Positions 1 to 13,231 of a DNA stretch of 64,000 nt are shown here, piece by piece; within the stretch, counting starts at the first letter, position 1, and each line of letters begins with the position of its first letter. Position numbers and translations under genes: made by a program. Below the pieces are notes generated by a model that was not told where the DNA came from, searched no databases, and saw nothing but the letters and a program-made list of their open reading frames with translations. The stretch is from Unio delphinus (lineage: Eukaryota > Mollusca > Bivalvia > Unionida > Unionidae), in the NCBI GenBank assembly GCA_029339505.1, contig JAQISU010000036.1, forward strand, positions 2,485,001 to 2,549,000. Direction: 5' to 3'.

Positions 1-434
1 TACCGATAATTGTTTCCATTTACTTACTGTGACTTAGAGCGAAAACTATTTCTAGCTATTATCTGTTTACCTTATTCCCGCTGAACATTGTTGAGAATAA
101 TGAATATGCCAGAATAAACAGTGCAATGTGTTATCAATAAACGTCTTACGGTTTATGTAGTACAATAGCCATTGCGGATTGATAATGTGATATACATTTT
201 CACAATGTATATATCATATGTACCATAGTTTGAATGCATATTTCGGAGATATCATTTACATCTTGTGATCTTTTTTAAAATATCTAATAGTTCCCTTATT
301 AGTAGTGCCCTACAATTTGTTTCTTTTTAATGTAAATTAAAAATTCACGATAACTAAATTAATCTGGTTAATTTGTGTCTGAATTTAAGTATTACTCCTC
401 TCTTGACTTACATGACAAAGGAATGATTTAAATA

Positions 435-497
<63 letters not shown>

Positions 498-1000
498 AAA
501 ACATGGTTATGCATCATTCACAGTGTGAATTGGAAGCATGGTTTAGGGTATAACGGGACCAATTGTACAACCCCAGGTGGGCAGAGCTTAAGGTGTAGGG
601 AACATACCATTCAGAAAAAAATAAGACTAGATATAATTGGTACATTATCTAAGAGTTGTACTTTCTGTTAGGCTTTAAAAAGGTTAAGCTTCTTGGTAAC
701 ATGTGAGATTATGTTAATTTATATCTAGATCATATTTTGTATTTTTATGATTTTTAAATGCGGCACACTGGGTGAAAATGTATCTTTTGTGTCTAGATAA
801 CTCTGTCTAGCTCAAGCAGAGTTATCTCTCCTAAATACACTATACCTGTTTCTGTCTTTGTCAAATTGACAATCTAAGATTGTTCTCTTTGACAGTGAGT
901 GACATGTATGGTGAAGTAGGATAGAAAGTATATTTATTTTACAAAACGTCAGCATTGAGGTCTATGGAAAAACAATTGGTACCGTGATACCTATACATAC
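1..1000. other. AT-rich non-coding stretch
   Basis: No coding signal was found on either strand. The only structure is a (TA)n microsatellite at about 437-494 and one copy of a 'catggttatgcat' motif near 503, which recurs as a short tandem array around 1,003-1,100. Confidence 0.6.
437..494. repeat. (TA)n microsatellite
   Basis: Uninterrupted TA dinucleotides, about 29 copies. Confidence 0.95.
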
Positions 1001-1103
1001 GGGATGTGTATTGGAAACATGGTTATGCATACACGATGTGGATTGAAAACATGGCTATGCATACGCGATGTGTATTGGAAACATGGTTATGCATCCACGA
1101 TGC
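1000..1103. repeat. Short tandem repeat, unit about 34 bp, 3 copies
   Basis: The unit 'gatgtgtattggaaacatgg' followed by 'ttatgcatacac' is repeated three times with few changes. The small open frame across it simply reflects the repeat. Confidence 0.8.
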
Positions 1104-1106
1104 ATA

Positions 1107-2332
1107 ACCTACATTTAAGTATTAACACCTACATTTTAAGTATTACACACCTAAATTTTAAGTATTACACACCCACATTTGAAATATTACACACCTAAAT
1201 TTTAAGTATTACATACCTTAATTTTAAGTATTACACACCTACATTTTAAGTATTACACACCTAAATTTTAAGTATTACACACCTACATTTTAAGTATTAC
1301 ACACCTACATTTTAAGTATTACACACCTAAATTTTAAGTATTACATACCTTAATTTTAAGTATTACACACCTACATTTTAAGTATTACACAACTAAATTT
1401 TAAGTATTACACACCTACATTTTAAGTATTACACACCTACATTTTAAGTATTACATACCTAAATTTTAAGTATTACACACCTACATTTTAAGTATTACAC
1501 ACCTACATTTTAAGTATTACACACCTAAATTTTAAGTATTACACACCTACATTTTAAGTATTACGCACCTAAATTTAAAGTATTACACACCTAAATTTTA
1601 ATTATTACACACCTACATTTTAAGTATTACACACCTAAATTTTAAGTATTACACACCTACATTTTAAGTATTACACACCTAAATTTTAATTATTACACAC
1701 CTACATTTTAAGTATTACACACCTAAAGTTTAAGTATTACACACCTAAATTTTAAGTTTTACACACCTACATTTTAAGTATTACACACCTACATTTTAAG
1801 TATTACACACCTACATTTTAAGTATTACACACCTACATTTTAAGTATTACACACCTAAATTTTAAGTATTGCACACCTACATTTTAAGTATTACACACCT
1901 ACATTTTAAGTATTACACACCTAAATTTTAAGTATTGCACACCTACATTTTAAGTATTACACACCTACATTTTAAGTATTGCACACCTAAATTTTAAGTA
2001 TTGCACACCTACATTTTAAGCATTGCACACCTAAATTTTAAGTATTACACACCTAAATTTTAAGTATCACACACCTACATTTTAAGTATTACACACCTAA
2101 ATTTTAAGTATTACACACCTACATTTTAAGTATTACACACCTAAATTTTAAGTATTACATACCTACATTTTAAGTATTACACACCTACATTTTAAGTATT
2201 ACACACCTAAATTTTAAGTATTACACACCTACATTTTAAGTATTACACACCTACATTTTAAGTATTACACACCTAAATTTTAAGTATTACACACCTACAT
2301 TTTAAGTATTACACACCTAAATTTTAAGTATT
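1107..2332. repeat. 22-bp minisatellite, about 55 copies
   Basis: Head-to-tail copies of a 22-bp unit reading acacctacattttaagt plus att(ac). Two main variants (cctacatttt and cctaaatttt) alternate irregularly, so higher-order duplication is likely. Confidence 0.95.
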
Positions 2333-2484
2333 TATCACCTAAATCTTTGGTATCGCACATAAATCCGGGAACAACGTTTGCTCCTGATGGATTAAATATT
2401 AGTCCGGAACGAATTATTGATATTTTAAGAAATGCAGTCATATACGTTTCATTATACTTTTCACTGAATGTTTGACAATGATCT

Positions 2485-2486
<2 letters not shown>

Positions 2487-2572
<86 letters not shown>
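2487..2572. repeat. (GA)n microsatellite
   Basis: About 43 uninterrupted GA units. The SLSLSL-type open frame across it on the minus strand is not a gene. Confidence 0.95.
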
Positions 2573-2574
<2 letters not shown>

Positions 2575-4065
2575 CTAATCTTGATGAGACCTTATTGTTT
2601 ATTACTGTAAGTTCAAAGCATCCATAATTTCTTGTATGAAATTTAAACATAAAAAAAGCAGTTTGTGCGTGCTGAAAGTTAATGAGCTTCCTAAATAAAA
2701 TTGAAATACTTTGGTCTGTGAAATGTGCCCTGAAATGATTGGAAGTAAAGTGCGGGGAAGTTATTTCAATTTTGTCCAGGGAGAGGGGGCAAAACTTGAC
2801 GTGATTGTTAACTTTCGTATATAGGTTTGAGCATTTTTACAGCACCCACAAGTTCAGTGATCGGGCAAATGTACTCATCCCTCCCCCTCCCCAGTCCGAC
2901 GTCCCTGGTAGAGTGACTATATAATGTAACAAAGATATCATGTAACAAAAATATAATGTAGTGAAAATATAATATAACAAAAAGGGTCACGTACTGATCT
3001 TCAACCTAGGTTTCACTTGAGAAGTAAGAAAATATTAACTTCCATAGCTATGGTTCAGATATGATAACACTATCTACACCTTGGTGTATCGAGCAGATAT
3101 CTATGTGCTTGCGGTCTGTGCATTTCATTGGATGCTAAAATTTGAACACTGTTCCTATATGATTGTGACAAGGAGAGCACGCAACTTGAATGGACAGATG
3201 AATAAGCTTTTATCCACTGCCGGTCCATGTTTTGTACCAACACCTTTCATTCAAATACACATGTTATAATTGACCTCTGGTACGTTGTCATGTTTTCTAT
3301 GTTAAACTTTCAAAGTCTCCTTATTAAGTGGATTGTCTCAACCATTTTCGGCCGTTTTAAAATGCAACGCTGATAAACGCTATTTGTTGTTTAAATTATC
3401 AAATACAATGAACTGCATAGACAGATCGGAAAAATTACTATAAGGACATGACAATGCATTATCTGATATGAGCACATTAAGATTCTTTCAAGATAGAATG
3501 CAGCAGACAGCTTGCCTTAAAACTTGTCAATTTATCTAAGTAGATATTTCGCATTGATATTTAATTTTTTTGTTTTAAAAACCTGGGGATCTACTAAAAT
3601 CAAGATTACCTTCCTAAAATCTATAATTATAAACATAATACACATCGATAAGGATTAAGTGATTTATTCATTTATCGCCATAATTCAGGGTACGATACTA
3701 TTTTCTTAGTAAATAATTCAGTTCAATAGTGACTGTTATATCCAAGTAAATACAGTCGCACATGAATCCCAATGAATTCATACAGCAATTAAAAAAGACG
3801 TTTCATCTTATACACAGAATAGAAAAACAACCGGACAAGCCTGGCATCTAATTTAACCCTACACAGGTATTCATTCTCTCGTTGCCAATGCTGCACATGT
3901 ATTGGATTAATTAGTTTGGGAAAGACAATTGAGGGAGACACTCTCTCGAAACGAGATTGCTTTTCTGGTGTTAGAGAACAAGCTTCTGCCACAAAAAGAT
4001 GCATTCATATATAATTTATTCCCTAGATTTCACGACATTGATTATCCGATATTTCATTATAATGG
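2573..4065. other. Stretch with no recognisable gene
   Basis: AT-rich single-copy-looking DNA. Open frames are short, lack family resemblance and show no paired splice sites that I could support. Confidence 0.5.
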
Positions 4066-4215
4066 CCCGGCATCGAGTACTGTATCCCAAAATGTCAAAG
4101 AATGATCCGGCATCGAGTACTGTATCCCAAAAAATGTCATTAGAATAACCGGGCATCGAGTACTGCATCCCAAAAAATGTCATTAGAATGACCCGCCATC
4201 GTGTACTGTATCCCC
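4066..4215. repeat. Degenerate tandem repeat, unit about 42 bp, 3-4 copies
   Basis: Copies of 'cggcatcgagtactgtatcc' followed by caaaaaatgtcattagaatga, decaying toward the right end. Confidence 0.8.
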
Positions 4216-4470
4216 AAATATTGTTAAAATGGTCCGAAATCTAGAATCCTAAAACGTTCTTTAAAATGACCTTAAATCGTTATATCAATAGTCTTTTGTT
4301 GAATCACAGAGAATAATATTCCAGTTTTGGAATGCTGTATACATTTCAATAAATGTCCTCGTTCAATAATTAATTTGGAACACTTTAGAATTTCCATGGC
4401 AATTAATCACTAGAAATGTAAAGAAAATAAATTCACAGCCCAAAATGGTCATAACATCACAACTTAACGT

Positions 4471-4942
4471 GTCATACGTTTAAAGTCCACTGACAACTTC
4501 TATACAAAACATTAGGTATAATGCTATCTGTCAAACGTTTAAAGTCCACTGACATCTTCCATACAAAAAATTAGGTATAAGGCTATTTGTCAAACGTTTA
4601 AAGTCCACTGACTACTTCTATACAAAACATTAGGTATAATGCTATCTGTCAAACGTTTAAACGTCCACTGACTACTTCTATACAAAACATTAGGTATAAG
4701 GCTCTCTGTCAAACGTTTAAAGTCCACTGACAACTTCAATAAAAACATTAGGTATAAGGTCATCTGTCAAACGTTTAAGGTCCACTGACAACTTCAATAA
4801 AAAACATTAGGTATAAGGCCATCTGTCAAACGTTTAAGGTCCACTGACTACTTCTATGCAAAACAATAGGAATAAGGCTACCTGTCAAACGTTTAAAGTC
4901 CACTGACAACTTCAATACAAAACATTAGGTATAAGGCTATCT
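4471..4942. repeat. 59-bp minisatellite, about 8 copies
   Basis: The unit contains 'gtcaaacgtttaaagtccac' followed by tgacaacttctatacaaaacattaggtataa. Copies differ by a few substitutions. Confidence 0.9.
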
Positions 4943-5407
4943 TAAGACAGAGCATAGATTTCATGACGGGGTTCAAGAGTTCAACCTCTCAGAAGAAATG
5001 TAAGTTTGTTACAAAAACATTATCACGTAGTCCAGGCACGGCCTTGACTCTGCTTAATAATTCTTACTCTGAGAAGGAATTTAAAGAAATTATAAAATGT
5101 TGTTTACTAAAACTGCTACTGATTTTGAAGTAAGGTCAGAATTTAGGTCAGCGTTAGATACAATGTCCAAATCATGAATTGGTTACTTCAAAAATAAAAA
5201 GATCGATCAGAACTGAATTCTATTCTAAGCAATATCAAATTCAGTAAACAAAGTTACATTACAATAGAATGTAAATAGATTAAAAAAGTTAAAACTAACA
5301 AACAAATAATTAAATTAAATATACACAACACAAAACCAAGGTCATGGTATACCTGAGCAGCACCATGCATTTTGCAAACAACATAATCCATAACTAATAT
5401 TTATTTA

Positions 5408-5534
<127 letters not shown>

Positions 5535-5656
5535 GGATGAAATAATCAGATGATTATTAATGGTAAACATGTTTACTTGAATCTGAGTCGAGGACATCAA
5601 TTTTTTCTCCTTGAAATTTCTAAACTAGTTTACAACTTTTTAATGTTTTTATTGAC

Positions 5657-6058
5657 CTATTTTCCTGTTCTATTATTGTGTCTTAGCTTTTTACTTGCTT
5701 AAAAACTCGCTTTACTTTGTCTTACAATTTTCGCTCTATTATTGTGTCTTAGCTTTTTACTTGCTTGAAAACTCGTTTTATTTTGCCTTACAATCTTTGC
5801 TCTATTATTGTGTCTTAGCTTTTTACTTGCTTGAAAACTCGCTTTATTTTGAGTTACAATCTTTGCTCTATTATTGTATCTTAGCTTTTTATTTGCTTGA
5901 AAACTCGCTTTACTTTACCTTACAATCTTTGCTCTATTATCGTATCTTAGCTTTTTATTTGCTTGAAAACTCGCTTTACTTTGCCTTACAAGCTTTGCTC
6001 TAATATTGTATCTTAGCTTTTTATTTGCTTGAAAACTAGCTTTACTTTACCTTATAAT
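5657..6058. repeat. 66-bp minisatellite, about 6 copies
   Basis: The unit contains 'cttagctttttacttgcttg' and aaaactcgctttactttgcc. Because 66 is a multiple of three, an open frame of 22-residue repeats runs through it; I do not regard it as a gene. Confidence 0.9.
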
Positions 6059-6319
6059 CTGAAGCTGAATCAGTATCATTCCTGTGTTCGGTTTCCAATT
6101 GGGGCGGATTTATTTATTCACTTGAATTAAAAAGTGTTCAGTAATACTCTTGGACTGGAACATCAAGTTGGTGTTATATTGAATTCCGACTAGGACATTT
6201 TTGATTATAGTATTGTTATACATCAAAGGCTGCTAGTAGCACATCATCACTCTCCAGGCCATTGGTACGTAAGCACATTCGAGACAACGGGCATATCAAT
6301 TCATTCAATAACGGAATTT

Positions 6320-6530
6320 ATTTCGAATACCATGGAATTCACTTTGAACTTCTTACATTTGGACTTGTGACAGAGTTTTCAGAACTATTTGGGGTTTAAT
6401 TTGTAATATTATAAGTTATTTATAAATTTATTTTCTAGGGAAATAAATTATTTGTTGAATTTTACAAAACTGTTTGGTTTTCTGTCTTTTTTCTTATTTA
6501 TTTTAACACTAGGGGGTCCTATAATGGAGA
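6320..6530 (+). repeat. Dispersed repeat copy A
   Basis: A stretch with ttggaattcac-type start, gaactatttgggg, gggaaataaattatttgttg and aactgtttggttt is clearly related to 23,800-23,940, and more weakly to about 24,885-24,930. It is followed by 'acactagggggtcc', which also occurs at 12,204. It could be the 3' part of a retroelement or LTR; the family is not identified. Confidence 0.4.
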
Positions 6531-8449
6531 TTAAGAAGGAAATGATCATGCGTAAGAGTAGACATCTTTTATTTTAATGTACAGTTAATTTAAAATGCCC
6601 CTGCCACTTTAAAAAAAATCAGCATTCCATTCAATTATAATTTTGAAAATTTTGGTTTATAAATTGCATCGTGATCGTCACCTAGACGATCATACCTGAT
6701 ATAATAGTCTTACAAGATGTCCCTGTGTTTGTGATAATTTAATGTCTCCCTTTTTCTCTGTTTTTATGGACATCGATTCAACAGTATTTGCACATGTTTC
6801 AATTTTAGTGGCTCGCGGAAATGGCCCCAATGGTACCTGTACTACGTGGTTTAGTTGTGTTCAATTCACACTTGACTTTCCTCCATTACTGTTGATACTA
6901 GTTATGTTGTTTACATCAACTGATGGCCATGTTATGCTCATTTTATTGATTTCTAATGTCCAAAGTTGTCTTCGTTATATTCCAAGATAATGAAAAAACG
7001 ATTTTCTAGCTGTTAAAACAATGATAATAGTATAGAGATGTAACATCTATAAAAACACGTTGTATCCATCATCAATAACTAACCTTGGCAGGCGTCAACT
7101 ATAATTAACTTTGGCAGGTAATACTTTTTCTACGCAAACTTAGAATTGCACATATATCTATGGAGCCGTAGAGGCAGCCAGAGGCTGACGTACACGTGTT
7201 TCACTGGAAACTCAATTATCCACAATTTAAAATATTTGGGTTTAGAATAGGCGTTTTCCAGTCATAAATATTTTTAAAAAATCGTTTCCATTAAGGAAGT
7301 TTGGATAATTTTCTGCATCAACGGAAATTTAATTAGGAAATGTAGACATGTTTTTGCTGAAAATTTGCTTTCTTCACACGTATGGTTTATATTATTGTCA
7401 CTGTGGTTACCAAGTTCATGTCATTGTCACTATGGTTACCAAGTTCATATTATTGTCACTATAGTTACCAATCTTGTGCATGCACAGCGAAGCGTCATAA
7501 GGATAACATTTTAAGTACAAAATCAAGGGCCTTAACCTCATATCATTTTCTTAGTAAACAAGTGAAAACTGAACATGGACGATCGCATACTTATTTTCGG
7601 GGCGGCGGGAAGTGGCCTGGGAGACAAGTAGTGGTCTGAATTGAACAAGATCTCAATATTTTTTTTATGTAAATTGTCATATAAAATTTAATTTGAGCCC
7701 ATGAAGTCCTTCAAATGGTATTGAATGAAAACATACATTTGGAATGAACTGATATTCAGACTGAAGCAGAGTTCATAACTCAGTTTTGTTTGTTGGAAAA
7801 TGTTGGCAATCGAACCTGAAATAATTGTTCGTAATTCAAAGTCTAATTCAAAGCTTGATTTCAGTCCAGTAAGTCCTTGAAAAATCATTTAGCTAAAACG
7901 AAATTAACGAAGTACTTAATTCGACGAGACATGACTGACCTGACACTACCTATTATAACTGGACGGGTAACTCTGTCTGTATCATGGGTAACTCTGTTTG
8001 TATATGGAGAGGAAACAAATAAACATTACACGCTGTTTATATTTCTGTAATTTTGTAAACTATTAACAGAGGTAGTACGATAAACACCACGTAACGATGG
8101 AATGTCGAGTTTACAATGGCATCAAAGCCAGGGCGGAAAAAGTAGAGTTACCAGGGCATAAATGCCACGGTAAGGAATGTTGGATGATAACTAGAAGTAA
8201 CTGCTGTTATTTAGGGTTTTCATTCCACACTGAAATCGAAGACGGTCTCGTTCAACGCAGTAGTCAAGTACAGCAGCGGTGGTGGTTCATCTTCGAAATG
8301 GTCGGATCGAAAGCTATAGATAAGCTTATACGCAACGAGGGGGAGGGATGTAGGTGGTTTCTATTCATTACCCAAATCGAAAAACGGTCGGGTTGAACAA
8401 AGTAGCTAAATACACAAAGAGTGGAGGGATGTTAGTGGATTTGATTCCA

Positions 8450-8452
<3 letters not shown>
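6531..8452. other. Stretch with no recognisable gene
   Basis: It contains a 30-bp x 3 direct repeat at about 7,390-7,471 (gtcactatggttaccaagtt). An open frame at 8,097-8,396 on the plus strand has no family resemblance and itself contains a partly repeated ~80-bp segment, so I do not call it a gene. Confidence 0.45.

Positions 8453-8544
<92 letters not shown>
8453..8544. repeat. (GA)n microsatellite
   Basis: About 45 GA units. Confidence 0.95.
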
Positions 8545-8547
<3 letters not shown>

Positions 8548-8769
8548 GGGAAGGTAGATGTACATCAACCAACTTTCAATGATTCTTCAGCAATTCAACA
8601 ACTATTTTTCAGAGATCACTATATAGACAATTTCTGTTTTATTTTTCAAGAGATCTTATTTCTTAGTTCGCTTCAGGCAAACTAGCTGTACACATATAAG
8701 TAGTAAAGTGTGATACATTAGCGTCCATGGGAAAATACATTATATTACAGACACAAGCACACACACCGT

Positions 8770-8890
8770 CCCCAAATGTATAGCGTCAAGGTTTTAAAAA
8801 TCACCCTTAGAACGTTGAGGGTCAAGGAGAATTGTACATGGGGAATATTGGGACTGTATAGCGTCTTGGGAAAGTGGAGTTCAATAGGAA
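8770..8890. repeat. Polinton TIR-like relic
   Basis: The words 'tgtatagcgtcaagg', gtcaaggagaattgtacatgg and 'actgtatagcgtcttgggaaa' resemble the internal subrepeats of the Polinton terminal inverted repeat at 33,090-33,200 (ctgtatagcgtcaagggaaa, attgaacatagtggg). This could be the remnant of another, decayed copy or a solo end. The similarity is short and was judged by eye. Confidence 0.35.
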
Positions 8891-8910
8891 TTTAACAGGT
8901 GAGGTGAAAA

Positions 8911-10272
8911 CAATGTTGCCAGATACTTTTTTTTTTTTTTCAATTCCCGCACGTATACCTTTAAAAAGCAGCCCCCCCCCAAAAAAAACGCCCAATTTTT
9001 ACATTAAAATCTGAAGAGTATATAAGAACTAAATACCACAAATAACTATCACTACAAACATTTATTCATCTGTAACTTCAAAGTATTCCTCAGGTAGAAC
9101 GTCCTCTTCGTGATCAGCAGATTCAGTTGTCGCATATATATATGAATTGAAATCATTCAGCATTGCTATAGATGGGACAAATCTATTGCAACAGATCACG
9201 TTGCTCTTCATATAGCTTCGAATGCGTAACAAAGCTTCCATCATGCCTTGCCCCATCATGTTTCTAGTTTCGTTTTAATCAGATTCATTTGAGAGAAAGT
9301 TCTTTCGACGGCTGCATTACTGTAAGCTTAGCAACTCCAACACACATAAACCGAAATGTCCCAGTTGTAGAAAGTTTAAAACTCCGTAAGCGTCCGTATG
9401 ATTTGCTACAGTTACCCAAAACTGTTCAACTTCGTTATCACTATAGTGTGGCCAAGAGATTAAACTTATTAGCATCCACTGCTGCTCCACGTCTCCCAAA
9501 TTTCCCTTGTACAGAGTTAAAAAGGACATCTTTGACAACTGCAGCTTCTGTGCTCCAATGACCATAGCAGGTGCGAGATCAGCCACAGATTCAAACTGCT
9601 CATCATTTGCCGGCAATCTCTGACGCAGTTCCCTTAGTAGTTCCAACAAATATTGACGACCGCACTCTTTTATTTGGTCTGCCATAGAGCATCAAGTTTG
9701 GAGTCGTGCAGCACCAAGTTGAATTCAGTTCCAAAGTTTTTAGTGCATCGTTTCTCGTACTGTGACCACTTACCAATATTAAACTATAACTGAAAGTGAT
9801 ATTTGCCAAATAAAGAATGAACTACCACGATTTCAACCGATTAAATTTAACAATATTATAACACTGATAAAGTGATAATAGAGCCTCCTCCCTACAGGCT
9901 ACAGTTACCAGCATATATATGCTATTGATATGCTTGCTTAATTGAAATTTGGAATTAGATGCGCGCTTCGTTCTTCCGGTTCCGTAATTTGAAAAATAAA
10001 TTTAAGTATGAGAGATAACATCCATGTAGATACACCCATTATAATGGATTCATTAAGATTTTTAGATATTATCGTCAATAGCGCCAATTTGAAATTGAAT
10101 GCGGAGAATTTAATACCAATTTGATGAAGCCCAAATAACGGCGACACAAATCAGAAACCAGCCCAAAAAACCGCAACCCGCAATCTAATGTTTTTATCCC
10201 GCAACCAAATTTAGAAAGGAGCCCAAATGGGCAAAAAAAAGCGAAAAAAAAAACGCGTATCTGGCAACTCTG
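8911..10272 (-). mobile_element. Decayed hAT DNA transposon
   Basis: The left end reads caatgttgccagatac and the right end, read on the other strand, cagagttgccagatac, giving imperfect terminal inverted repeats. The flanking 8-mers are ggtgaaaa and ggtgatga, 6 of 8 identical, consistent with an old 8-bp target duplication of the hAT superfamily. Inside, the minus strand carries remnants of a hAT transposase C-terminus. Homopolymer-rich stretches (poly-T, poly-C, poly-A) lie just inside both ends. The copy has frameshifts and is presumably immobile. Confidence 0.65.
9062..9700 (-). pseudogene. hAT transposase C-terminal pseudogene
   Basis: Read on the minus strand, one frame (9,317-9,685) resembles the region before the hAT dimerisation domain, with FESVADLAPAMVIGAQKL and FWVTVANHTDAYG. 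After a frame change the typical NAAVERTFSQMNLIKT motif appears at about 9,255-9,305. A third frame (9,062-9,259) carries the conserved tail with ICCNRF, PSIAMLNDFNSYIY. This order is that of ZMYM6/ZNF862-like hAT transposases. It is broken by at least two frameshifts and a stop, so it is a relic. Confidence 0.65.
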
Positions 10273-10708
10273 GGTGATGACGTCACGGTACTGAAGATTG
10301 TCAACAATGTTACAATGGACTGACCTGAATATGCACTAATCTACGGGGAGACAAATATAGTTGAGCTATATAGAATCTATGTTGTGGTTTGGACTGAGAC
10401 AAGGAAATCCCAGTCAAAAGGATAACATGGTTTGTCTCCCCACGATGCTTGATTCAACTGAGACACTGTGGAGATGCTTAACAAAATTAGAATAAAGCAT
10501 GTTTGACATAACACATATCTGGCTATTACTAAGTTTTCTGTAGTTGTTAGGAGAGTTGATAGGTTATGAAGCGTATAGGTCTATAGTCTATGTGCATGGA
10601 TCAGTGCCGCCACTGTTGTAGGTGTGTTATTATGGTTGGGGTTGGGTGCTCCCAATATATTATTTAAATTACGATAGAAAACCCACACAGTCGATTTTAT
10701 AGGAAGTG

Positions 10709-10710
<2 letters not shown>

Positions 10711-10768
<58 letters not shown>
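10711..10768. repeat. (GA)n microsatellite
   Basis: About 28 GA units followed by a G-rich tail. Confidence 0.95.
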
Positions 10769-10770
<2 letters not shown>

Positions 10771-11588
10771 GAGGGAGGGGAGGTGGGTAATGCTCAGAGC
10801 CACCAATCAGCAATGCTGACAGTTAAATTATTCAGTATACAAAGAGGATGAAATTTAAATAAATAACAATTTAAAGCAGTTCATAAGTCAAATGAGAATA
10901 ATTATACTATCATTTTTTTTCCTCTAGACGAAGTGATTGCCTCCTCCATTATTTGATTTATGGTATGACAACACCGTAATATAATGCCACCTAAACAAGC
11001 AAGCAAGAGCAAACCCGCTTACTTGTTTAATACAGAAGAATGCAAGCTTGATAACTGAATCTGGAAAACGATAACAGATTTTGATTTGGAACAACGGATT
11101 ATACATGGAAAGACTACGAAAAGATTTACTTCGATTCGCTTTAATGGATATAACGTTCAATACAGTTAAAATAACGGACACTACATGGATTGACTACGAA
11201 AAGATTTACAGTACTTCGATTCGTCTCCATTGGATATTACTTGTAACATATTTTTTAAAAAACACAACATAATAACGAACGTGGAAAACGAAAACTGACC
11301 TCAAATTCGGAATAACGGACTATACATACATAAATAGAATGATTACGAAAAGATTATTTTCAATTTGTATTAGAGTGATTTTAAAGGACTACACATACAC
11401 AAGCAAATGACTAAGACTAGAAAAATAGAATATTTGAAATAACTCTAACGTGAAAAATAAAATGGAAGATATGTATATGAATTTGAATGTAAAACTGACG
11501 TAACTCTATATGGAAACCAATATTGTCCTGAGTTTTATCTGATAATAAAGCGTAAAGCAGGAGGCACCACGAGCATCACCTACCGGTG

Positions 11589-11687
11589 TGATTTTGGGTA
11601 CAAATGCTGCACGTGCAGAAACATCTTCGTGATCTGACCCATATGCTAAATAAACTGCATTACTACCACTTATAGCAATTAACTGGA
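11589..11687 (-). other. Possible isolated coding exon or relic
   Basis: On the minus strand an acceptor-like ctatgttccag is followed by 33 open codons (including SGSNAVYLAYGSDHEDVS and AAFVPKITP) and a donor-like gtaggt. The open frame continues past the donor for about 27 residues. The translation is well composed but I recognise no family and see no partner exon. It may be a fragment of a mobile element. Confidence 0.2.
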
Positions 11688-12863
11688 ACATAGAAATTGT
11701 TGGAACACTTCATTAGGTATTGATTACAATACGACAACAAACTGTAATCTGAAAATACAACGGAATACTATACCAAATACTACTCCAAATGTAACTTATT
11801 CCAACTTCTCTTAACTACCTAATTAGGATAATCGAGTGAAATAGGAAATCTTATTTTTGCAAATAAACTTTACAACTATACAAAATGCTTCCTAAATAAA
11901 TCAAAGTAAATAAAAGCTGAATGAAATTTGACCAAAAAAAGCTATTCCAACAAATATACAAAGGTAACATACAAATAAATAGCACAATACACAATAGCAT
12001 TCTTTGGACAACATCGCTCCACTAGCATGGATCACTAAATTAAATAACTCCGAAACCATCCAGGGTTCTGGAGTAGCAAACCACTAGTTAGGAAGGTGTA
12101 TATACCCTATAAAGAAATTACTAAAATGAAAAATTAATAAAATTAAACAAACACACATACTATGGGTTGAAAACAGAGAAACATCAAAGTAATCAACTTT
12201 CGACACTAGGGGGTCCGTCATATGATTTTAATCTGAGACGTACCACACCAATAAAACCAACACCGTAATAAAATCACCGTATCAACTATTATCATATATA
12301 TAATAGCCTTTAAAGTTGGATGTGAGTAGTTTGCAAATTAGAACAGCGATAACCCAGATTACATTGCACATTGAATATGTACGTTCCGGAAGGAATAAAG
12401 GTGGGTGGGTGTGGATGTAGGGTGTGGCTTTCACATCAGCTAAAATGCTTGTCTTTTTCAAATAGTGACCTTTATTTTCCTTCGACCTTATTGATTCAAC
12501 AAAGTGAAAGGTGAAACCATGAGTGTGATAAATTATACTTTTATAGTTAGGAAACCAACGTCGCTGTAACATTCTGTAATCTAAAGTCTTTTCCTTCCTG
12601 ATTTATGTATGTCCTTTCTGGTTGTTTTTTTTTTTTGCGCTAATAGTAATTAAACATTGATTGGAGTGCTAAGTACAATGTTCCCAATCGTGGATCGAAT
12701 TCGGCGAGAGAACATTATCTCAGGCAGAATCGATTTACAATTGACGATCTCTGTAACGAAGTAAAACTCTGATTCTTAAAACAGAATATTAGTCAATTGG
12801 CCTGCATTCAATCGAAGCAATAGTTAGTCATTACTGTTTCATTATTATTTGAAGTTTAAAAGA

Positions 12864-13131
12864 TTATCCATACATCAAGAATAGTATCGCAGCCAGTGAC
12901 AACAAAATGGCATAAATGTTTCCAGCTCCGGTTCGTGCTGGCCTAGATCCATTGGAAAGTCTTTCAATTCGTCCAGAACACATTGTGTGATCTTCATATT
13001 GGATAGTTCCGTCCTTTAGACAATGGGAAGGGATAAGATTACACTCTAGAGTTTGCTTTACATTCAAGGATTGAGGATCACATCGACTTTGCCATGCTTG
13101 TAGTTCACAGATAACTTTCTTTTGGTGGAGG
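12864..13131 (-). CDS. Last coding exon (F) of a secreted Cys-rich protein gene
   Basis: Terminal exon of the six-exon minus-strand gene that starts at 23,646. A good acceptor (atctttcag) precedes it. It opens in phase 2, matching the phase-2 donor of the exon at 15,927-16,074. It encodes 88 residues with six cysteines, an NGS glycosylation site and a C-terminal hydrophobic run, IYAILLSLAAILFLMYG, ending at the stop. A hydrophobic tail directly at the C-terminus after a small-residue stretch is typical of GPI-anchor signals; a C-terminal membrane anchor is the alternative. The protein family is not recognised. Confidence 0.6.
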
Positions 13132-13179
13132 CTGAAAGATAAAACAAAATCTCTTTTTCGAAGCTGTATTGACCGCAGA

Positions 13180-13180
<1 letters not shown>

Positions 13181-13230
<50 letters not shown>
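13181..13230. repeat. (AAT)n at LINE 3' end
   Basis: AAT triplets directly abut the 3' end of the minus-strand LINE fragment, as expected for LINEs that end in short tandem repeats. Confidence 0.8.

Positions 13231-13231
<1 letters not shown>

Larger units (their letters stand above)
10273..12860. other. Stretch with no firm gene
   Basis: It contains (GA)n at 10,711-10,768, partly repeated ~60-bp segments with gactacgaaaagattta around 11,100-11,360, and the word 'acactagggggtcc' at 12,204-12,217 shared with the repeat at 6.5 kb. One possible exon is listed separately. Confidence 0.45.

Noticed and set aside
1107..2332. CRISPR-like array
   Set aside because: Units are contiguous 22-bp repeats without spacers, in an animal genome; it is a minisatellite.
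8097..8396. 99-residue open frame
   Set aside because: No family resemblance, no splice partner, internal DNA repetition; insufficient support.
8454..8557. Arg/Glu or Ser/Leu repeat proteins
   Set aside because: They are translations of (GA)n microsatellites; the same holds at 2,487, 19,459 and 24,795.
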